DNA of 11,535 bases from Gammaproteobacteria bacterium (GTDB lineage: Bacteria; Pseudomonadota; Gammaproteobacteria; Pseudomonadales; JAUIKI01). A program made the translations under genes and the position numbers. Below, one piece after another: positions 7,017-11,535 of this stretch. The notes under the pieces are model-generated. The model was not told the DNA's origin. It did no database searches and saw only the letters and a program-made list of their open reading frames with translations. The stretch's first letter is position 1. Each line of letters begins with the position of its first letter. The stretch lies in the NCBI GenBank assembly GCA_030430875.1, contig JAUIKI010000025.1:1-11535 (forward strand), in the 5' to 3' direction.

Positions 7017-7250
7017 GTGAGCGATAGCAAACAAAAATTGATTGAATCAATGGTTGAGAAACGAGCGAATCAATTGGTGGAATTAAAAAAATTAAAAGCT
7101 GGTGCTGGTATTTGTGGTGATTGTGGAACTTGGTGTAGCGGCTGCAAGTCCTGCAAAGTAGGGGATACTTGTTCTAAAGAGCTCATATGTGAATGTATCA
7201 TGTCAATTTGCAGTGCAGAACCGGAAGAAGAGCCTGAATATCCTGTTTAA
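7017..7250 (+). CDS. Cysteine-rich secreted peptide precursor with double-glycine-type leader
   Basis: This is a 77-residue protein starting at GTG 7017. Residues 1-29 are a charged, helix-prone leader ending in VELKKLKAG. With cleavage after Gly29 the leader places Glu at -8, Leu at -7, Leu at -4, Ala at -2 and Gly at -1, the pattern read by C39 peptidases. The predicted core (30-77) has nine cysteines, at residues 33, 36, 40, 43, 46, 52, 58, 60 and 65. They form overlapping CxxC units (CGDC, CSGC, CKSC). An acidic proline-rich tail, AEPEEEPEYPV, follows. A C39-peptidase exporter is encoded directly downstream, which supports processing and export. The core matches no bacteriocin or RiPP class I recognise. 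Possible fates are disulfide knotting, metal binding, or modification by an enzyme encoded elsewhere. Against a bacteriocin: an odd cysteine number, no modifying enzyme and no obvious immunity gene nearby. Confidence 0.72.
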   Translation: MSDSKQKLIESMVEKRANQLVELKKLKAGAGICGDCGTWCSGCKSCKVGDTCSKELICECIMSICSAEPEEEPEYPV

Positions 7251-7291
7251 TTTGAGTTATTAACTTTTATTCAAAACTGTAAATATTTGAA

Positions 7292-7333
7292 CGCTCTCTG
7301 GTCATCTCTGATTGGAGAGTGAGTATTTTTTTT
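7292..7333 (+). terminator. Terminator or attenuator after the precursor gene
   Basis: CGCTCTCT (7292-7299) pairs with GGAGAGTG (7314-7321), using two G-U pairs, around a 14-base loop. T8 follows at 7326-7333. Its place between the precursor and exporter genes fits partial termination that makes more peptide than transporter. Confidence 0.55.
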
Positions 7334-7363
7334 CCAACCTAGACTCACTCTGCTAGTTTTTTT
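7316..7363 (+). promoter_or_regulatory. Second, mutually exclusive hairpin with its own T-tract
   Basis: AGAGTGAGT (7316-7324) and ACTCACTCT (7343-7351) are a perfect 9-bp inverted repeat and are followed by T7 at 7357-7363. The left arm overlaps the right arm of the hairpin at 7292-7321, so only one of the two can form at a time. This could be a tandem terminator or a switch between alternative structures. Confidence 0.5.
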
Positions 7364-7380
7364 ATTTAACCGATTAAACA

Positions 7381-8889
7381 ATGCCCAAAAAACCTAAGTT
7401 TGCTTTTTTCAAGCAGCGCGATCGCAAAGATTGTGGACCTGCTTGTTTGCAAATGATTGCGACATATCATGGCATTGAGGTGAATATTCGTGATCTTCGT
7501 CAATCAGCAGGTATGTCTCGGTCTGGAACCTCGATGCCGCAATTGGTCGAAGCAGCTGATGCAATTGGATTGTCTGCATCGATTGAGCAAATGGCTTTTT
7601 CAGATTTAACGCATCAAAACACACCGTTTTTGATTCCCTGGAAACATAATCACTTTGTCCTCGTCACTCGCATTAAGCGCAATCACATAGAAATTGCTGA
7701 TCCGGCTATCGGTGTGGTGCAATTCAGTCATGAAGATTTTCTGACACACTGGTTGACGATTTCTGCAGATCAAACACAGGGTTTTGCTGTGTTTTTCACG
7801 TTAAATAAAAATAGCCTGGATAAAAAAACTAGCCGACCCGTTGTTGAAAACACTTCAATTACTGCTTTGTTCCGCTATTTTTTAGCGCCACACCAACGAT
7901 CCTTATTGTTAATTCTGTTCGGCATTGGTCTTGCCAGTATTTTGCAGTTTGCTTTCCCTTTTTTGACTCAAGCAATTGTCGATCGCGGCATTGGACAACA
8001 AGATCTAGGGTTTATTTATTTAATGCTGCTGGCGCAAATTATGTTAGTTGTCAGCCAAACTGTCATTCAATTCATTCGAAGTTGGCTGTTTTTGAAAATC
8101 AGCACGTCGATTAACTTTTCATTGCTGTCGCGTTTTTTTGCAAAATTGCTCAATTTGCCGATATATTTTTTTCAGACCAAGACCATAGGCGATTTATTAC
8201 AGCGCGTCACAGATCATCATCGCATTGATTCGTTCATCACCGGCGCGGTTTTTTCAATTATTTATTCGATCTTAACGCTGTTAGTTTTTGGCGTTGTTTT
8301 GCTGATTTATAGCAAAGTGATTTTTCTCACATTTGTTATCGGAAGCATTGTTTTGCTGATTTGGATTTATTTTTTCATGGCAAAGCGACGTGTGCTGGAT
8401 AATCAACGTTTTGCCGTGTCTGCGAAGAATAGAACACAATTAATTGAAACGGTGGAAGGCATTGCTGATGTCAAACTGAATGCTTATGCACATAGCTCAC
8501 GTCTTGCGTGGGAAAACAATCAAGTAGAATGGTTTAAGGTGCGCAGCAACATGTTAGTGCTCAATCAAACACAACGTGCGGGTGGTGTCCTGATTAATGA
8601 ATTAAAAAACATTGTGATTTCTTTTTTGGCAGCAAAGTCGGTAATTGATGGCGACATGACATTAGGGATGATGTTGGCAACGCAGTATATAATCAGTCAA
8701 CTGAATTCGCCAGTTCGACAAATTATTGACTTCATTCAACGAGGGCAAGATGCCAAAATCAGCATGGAGCGCATCAGTGAGATTCACGAAGTTGATGATG
8801 AAGCACAGCAAAGTGATTTCCAGAAAACAAAGCGATACATATCACTGATTTATCTTTTCGATATCCTGGAAAACATCGTGATATTTTGA
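7381..8889 (+). CDS. C39 peptidase-ABC exporter, peptidase and membrane part (frameshifted)
   Basis: This is the N-terminal half of a peptidase-containing ABC transporter that trims double-glycine leaders and exports the peptide across the inner membrane. The C39 domain (about residues 5-140) has Gln12, catalytic Cys18 in DRKDCGPACL, His91 in HNHFVLV and Asp107 in IADPA. A six-helix ABC membrane domain follows from about 165 to 455, with TIGDLLQRVTD in the expected coupling region. The frame should continue KAIHITDLSFRYPGK into the ATPase, but those codons (from 8832) lie in another frame. One base is missing around 8824-8831 (an A run), so this product ends in about 20 unrelated residues. 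An in-frame TAA six bases upstream limits the start to this ATG, which has no clear ribosome site. The precursor ends about 130 bases upstream, with two hairpins between. Confidence 0.88.
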   Translation: MPKKPKFAFFKQRDRKDCGPACLQMIATYHGIEVNIRDLRQSAGMSRSGTSMPQLVEAADAIGLSASIEQMAFSDLTHQNTPFLIPWKHNHFVLVTRIKRNHIEIADPAIGVVQFSHEDFLTHWLTISADQTQGFAVFFTLNKNSLDKKTSRPVVENTSITALFRYFLAPHQRSLLLILFGIGLASILQFAFPFLTQAIVDRGIGQQDLGFIYLMLLAQIMLVVSQTVIQFIRSWLFLKISTSINFSLLSRFFAKLLNLPIYFFQTKTIGDLLQRVTDHHRIDSFITGAVFSIIYSILTLLVFGVVLLIYSKVIFLTFVIGSIVLLIWIYFFMAKRRVLDNQRFAVSAKNRTQLIETVEGIADVKLNAYAHSSRLAWENNQVEWFKVRSNMLVLNQTQRAGGVLINELKNIVISFLAAKSVIDGDMTLGMMLATQYIISQLNSPVRQIIDFIQRGQDAKISMERISEIHEVDDEAQQSDFQKTKRYISLIYLFDILENIVIF

Positions 8890-9560
8890 AACAAATAGAT
8901 TGTGTGATTCCTGAGAATAAATTAACAGCGATTGTTGGGCCTAGTGGTAGTGGAAAAACCACATTGATTAATCTGCTTTTGAGGTTCTATCACACAGCTG
9001 ACCATGCAATCTCAGTCGGTGATGTGGCATTGAATGCGCTAGATCATGCTGTTTGGCGCTCTCATTGTGGGGTGGTTTTGCAAGAGAGTTATCTGTTTTC
9101 AAACACGCTATTACAAAATATTGTTTTAGCAAATTCTTTTGATCAGGAAAAACTGGATTATGCCCTTGAGATGTCAAATATTGATTTTCTGCATGACCTG
9201 CCTTTGGGGTTAAATACGCCGATTGGTCGAGATGGTGTGCCATTGAGCAAGGGTCAAAAACAGCGAATTTTAATTGCGCGAGCTGTTTATAAAAATCCAT
9301 CCTATGTATTTTTTGATGAGGCAACGAGCGCGCTAGATGCTAACAATGAAGATACCATTTTACAAAAATTGCAGCCTTTTTGGCAGGACAAAACCGTGAT
9401 TATGATCACGCACAGTTTATTAAGCGTTAAGCAAGCCGATCAAATCATTGTCATGAATCAAGGTGAAGTTCTTGATGCAGGTCGGCACGATGAATTGATT
9501 GTTCGTAACAAGCTGTATCGAAAATTATTAGAAAATCAAATGGCGATTGCTCCATGTTAA
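8886..9560 (+). CDS. C39 peptidase-ABC exporter, ATPase part (split off by frameshift)
   Basis: This 224-residue ATP-binding domain powers the exporter. It has Walker A GPSGSGKTT (18-26), a Q-loop at Gln66 in VVLQES, the signature LSKGQKQR (120-127, Lys in place of the usual Gly), Walker B YVFFDEATSALD (140-151) and an H-loop at His176. The frame stays open upstream, where codons from 8832 encode AIHITDLSFRYPGKHRDIL. This includes the A-loop tyrosine, so the domain was once joined to the preceding open frame. The only start in the right place is a TTG overlapping the preceding TGA by four bases; re-initiation there would omit the A-loop. The gene pair is best read as one 7381-9560 gene with a one-base deletion, or a sequencing error. 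Its last codons overlap the next start (ATGTTAA). Confidence 0.85.
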   Translation: MKQIDCVIPENKLTAIVGPSGSGKTTLINLLLRFYHTADHAISVGDVALNALDHAVWRSHCGVVLQESYLFSNTLLQNIVLANSFDQEKLDYALEMSNIDFLHDLPLGLNTPIGRDGVPLSKGQKQRILIARAVYKNPSYVFFDEATSALDANNEDTILQKLQPFWQDKTVIMITHSLLSVKQADQIIVMNQGEVLDAGRHDELIVRNKLYRKLLENQMAIAPC

Positions 9561-10021
9561 AACCCGTTGAAATAGTTAGTCCCGACGCAAAACAGATGTT
9601 AGATTCGCCTTTGAAATGGTGGGTGCGTTGGGGAACATTGATCATTGCATTATTCATACTGACGACATTTTCGTTAAGTTTTTTAATCACTACACCGGTC
9701 ATTCTCAAAGGTGATGCTAGATTTTTGAGTGAATGTTCATATGATAGGTCGACACATGCTTGTTATGAGTGGGTGTTTGCAGCGTCAATGACAGATCAAG
9801 CTAAATTCAAACCGAATCAGTTCGTTCAATTGCATTTTTCTAATCGGAAAATGATTGAGGGTGAAATTGTGGTGATCACAAAACAACAGCAGCATGTTGA
9901 TTTCAATGTGAAAATTATCTTTCAGGAGCAACTCCCTGAATTGAACGGATTGCAGGGAGTGACTTATCAATTGATTGTCGGGCAGCAGAGCATTGCAAGC
10001 CAGTTTTTCCAGAAAAAATGA
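9554..10021 (+). CDS. Short HlyD-like membrane fusion protein of the exporter
   Basis: This 155-residue protein has one membrane segment (about residues 28-46) in SPLKWWVRWGTLII, followed by a small soluble domain. The N-terminus resembles HlyD-family periplasmic adaptors that partner C39 ABC exporters. The stretch KFKPNQFVQLHFSNRKMIEGEIVVI looks like the adaptor beta-barrel strand pattern GqxVxlxF...GeV. The long coiled-coil hairpin and lipoyl halves typical of HlyD (usually 350 or more residues in total) are absent, so it is a minimal or truncated adaptor. The ATG overlaps the ATPase stop by four bases (ATGTTAA), implying translational coupling and a shared complex. There are two cysteines, at residues 61 and 70, at the start of the soluble domain. 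The HlyD assignment rests on the N-terminus and gene position, so it is moderately sure. Confidence 0.6.
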   Translation: MLKPVEIVSPDAKQMLDSPLKWWVRWGTLIIALFILTTFSLSFLITTPVILKGDARFLSECSYDRSTHACYEWVFAASMTDQAKFKPNQFVQLHFSNRKMIEGEIVVITKQQQHVDFNVKIIFQEQLPELNGLQGVTYQLIVGQQSIASQFFQKK

Positions 10022-10181
10022 GGTGAAAAATAATTTTTGATGGAATGGTTGACGCTAATATATTGACAAATCTGTCCATTTCTTGAATGATAGCGGTTGT
10101 TTCAGTGAGTATTCTTTGTGAAAAACGCATAAATATTAACTGTTTAAATAGCTAACTATTGGTTCATGCAAAATAATAATT

Positions 10182-10862
10182 ATGTATAATAAATTTATAG
10201 ATCAAATTGGTTTTACATTTCCTGACTGGTCTCAGTTTAAGCATTGGTTGCAAGTGCTTATTCCTGGATTAGCCGTGTTTTTTGCGGTCTATTTTTCATT
10301 AAATTGGCTGACATCGTTTCGATCGGACCACTATAGGTTTTATACTCAAGAAGAACTGGCTATGCCGTTTGTGTCTGAAATGATTTTTGTCTATCTTTCA
10401 TGTTACCTTCTGCCAGTGTTGCCACTTTTTTTTCTAAACAAAAGAGAGTTGACGGTTTTAAGAAATGCTTTTATTGGAACAATTCTTGTCGCTGGTGTTT
10501 GTTTTTTTCTGTTTCCAGCAGAATTGGGGTTTGATCGATCCTTTGACAAAATCACCAGTTTTCAGCCGCTTTACACTGGATTGTTTATGATTGATCTGCC
10601 ACACAATCTTGCCCCTTCGTTGCATGTGAATACCGCTGGTCTTTTTGCTTTCGTGGTAGCAAACAATCGACCATTTTGGTTTAAATCGATACTGTATGCC
10701 TGGTTTGCATTAATTTGTCTTTCAATATTATTAACCCATCAACATCATTTGGTGGATCTGGCCTCAGGTTTCCTTCTGTGTTTTGTCTTTTATCGATATT
10801 ACTACCTGCGAAAGCTTGCGAAGATTGATGGTGGAATGTCAGTTAAGCTCAGTGAGTTTTGA
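10182..10862 (+). CDS. PAP2-family integral membrane phosphatase/transferase
   Basis: This 226-residue protein has several membrane segments (roughly 24-44, 65-86, 95-112, 148-162, 168-184 and 193-208). It carries two of the three PAP2 signatures: PSLHVNTAG (145-153, His148) and THQHHLVDLASG (185-196, His188 and Asp192), which form the phosphohistidine site. The classical first motif (KxxxxxxRP) is not evident; FPAELGFDRS at 111-120 may take its place, as in the Aur1/inositolphosphotransferase-like branch. The likely job is hydrolysis or transfer of a lipid phosphate or phosphoalcohol in the membrane. The start lacks a good ribosome site but is the first ATG and precedes the first membrane segment. 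The gene lies 160 bases after the adaptor gene with no evident terminator between. A link to the peptide cassette is possible but unsupported. Confidence 0.8.
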   Translation: MYNKFIDQIGFTFPDWSQFKHWLQVLIPGLAVFFAVYFSLNWLTSFRSDHYRFYTQEELAMPFVSEMIFVYLSCYLLPVLPLFFLNKRELTVLRNAFIGTILVAGVCFFLFPAELGFDRSFDKITSFQPLYTGLFMIDLPHNLAPSLHVNTAGLFAFVVANNRPFWFKSILYAWFALICLSILLTHQHHLVDLASGFLLCFVFYRYYYLRKLAKIDGGMSVKLSEF

Positions 10863-11294
10863 TATTGGCTGCTCTTTTATTTTTTGAGTTTGGGTGTGGT
10901 TACTTTCTTAATAAAATTAAATCCGATGATACATAACGCTATCAAAATATATGCGTTTGAGATAAAACTAATGCGAATCAGCCTTTAGTCCTTATCGATT
11001 TGAAACTCAATAGTCGATCTACTTTTCACCAATAAAGCTAAAGTAACCACAATGTTTGATTGCAATGTCTCGGCTCAATGAGCTTCCCTAAGATTCCCGC
11101 TAAAAATATCAATAATATAGCGATTGTAACCCATTGATTTTATTGAAGATAATGATATTCATGGAATATTCATAAATACAGTCTTGGTATTCTTGACCAA
11201 AAACCATAAAGTTTTTCCATCGCATCGAGATGAGTTGTTTTCACTGGATGTGATGATTTAAATTTAACTTTATTAATTTAATTGGAGAAACGTT
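10863..11294. other. Gene-free AT-rich stretch before the small secreted peptide
   Basis: No clear gene is seen in these 432 bases. Two weak signals exist on the reverse strand: short open stretches encoding hydrophobic segments (one ending at 10877, IRISFISNAYILIALCIIG; another near 11060-11150, WVTIAILLIFLAGILG) in different frames. They may be remains of a membrane protein gene or chance in AT-rich DNA. A 12-bp inverted repeat (10895-10906 / 11040-11051) spans 157 bases. TGCAATGTCTC at 11061-11071 resembles a MITE right end with one base lost. Confidence 0.35.
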
Positions 11295-11516
11295 ATGAAG
11301 AAAATTATAGTAACAAGCATCTTAATGTGTTTATTTTCAATAAACACACAAGCAGGCCCAGCTACTTCAACGGCAATTTGCTTGGCTAAAGCTAAAACAC
11401 AAGCAGAGGTTGATGCTTGTATGAGTGGATATGGCGCAACTAAAAAAGCTATGAGGGCTGTTTGTCATACATTTACTGAATGCAATACTTGTGATGGACC
11501 ATGTGAGCCACAATAG
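11295..11516 (+). CDS. Small Sec-secreted cysteine-rich protein
   Basis: This 73-residue protein has a clear signal peptide (MKKIIVTSILMCLFSINTQA) with likely cleavage after Ala20. That leaves a 53-residue mature chain with six cysteines, at residues 29, 42, 57, 63, 66 and 70. The even number suits three disulfides in the periplasm or outside the cell. The cysteine at residue 12 lies within the signal core and is not in a lipobox. The end, ECNTCDGPCEPQ, packs three cysteines together. GGAG (11284-11287) lies seven bases before the ATG. I do not recognise a family. It shares small size and high cysteine content with the precursor at 7017 but uses a Sec signal rather than a C39 leader, so a functional link is speculative. 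Confidence 0.72.
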   Translation: MKKIIVTSILMCLFSINTQAGPATSTAICLAKAKTQAEVDACMSGYGATKKAMRAVCHTFTECNTCDGPCEPQ

Positions 11517-11535
11517 CTAAACGATATTGGGCCAT

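Noticed and set aside
7017..7250. Rubredoxin or simple zinc-ribbon protein
   Set aside because: The CxxC units are too closely packed for those folds, and the leader plus C39 exporter context explains the N-terminal part better. A metal-binding core is still possible.
9915..10130. 71-residue reverse-strand open frame after the adaptor gene
   Set aside because: It overlaps the end of the adaptor on the opposite strand, lacks a ribosome site and resembles nothing known.

Overview
This window is AT-rich bacterial chromosome. The best fit is a gammaproteobacterium, possibly of the Legionella/Coxiella kind. The ThiC protein resembles the gammaproteobacterial form closely, and secreted SBBP-repeat proteins and short inverted-repeat elements suit host-associated members of that group. 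The order-level placement is inference only.

Layout. Positions 2-2743 hold two intact forward genes: thiC (5' end outside the window) and a haloalkane-dehalogenase-type alpha/beta hydrolase, probably co-transcribed. A 172-bp inverted-repeat element and a hairpin follow. Then comes a secreted seven-repeat SBBP beta-propeller protein (3139-4656) with a strong intrinsic terminator. A 159-bp MITE lies next to the 3' end of a reverse-strand class I methyltransferase (5090-5872). A second, nearly identical MITE (6238-6396, flanked by ATAAC on both sides) lies just upstream of the most interesting part of the window.

Positions 6418-10021 look like a small-peptide secretion cassette. It comprises: (i) a WHT-motif protein resembling the GRDP-like family, broken by two apparent single-base insertions in homopolymers; (ii) a 77-residue precursor with a double-glycine-type leader (E-8, L-7, L-4, A-2, G-1) and nine cysteines in its predicted 48-residue core; (iii) two overlapping U-tract hairpins that could limit read-through; (iv) a C39-peptidase ABC exporter split by one missing base between its membrane and ATPase parts; and (v) a very short HlyD-like membrane-fusion protein whose start overlaps the ATPase stop. 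The expected logic is that the C39 domain removes the leader, the ABC unit exports the cysteine-rich core, and the short fusion protein links to the periplasm or an outer-membrane partner. No recognisable peptide-modifying enzyme (LanM, YcaO, radical SAM maturase) is present, so the role of the WHT-motif protein is open. Three homopolymer indels within about 2.4 kb mean that either the locus is decaying or the assembly carries homopolymer errors.

The right end holds a PAP2-family membrane phosphatase/transferase, an AT-rich gap with only weak signals, and a small Sec-secreted peptide with six cysteines in its mature part. No tRNA, rRNA, CRISPR array or transposase gene was seen.
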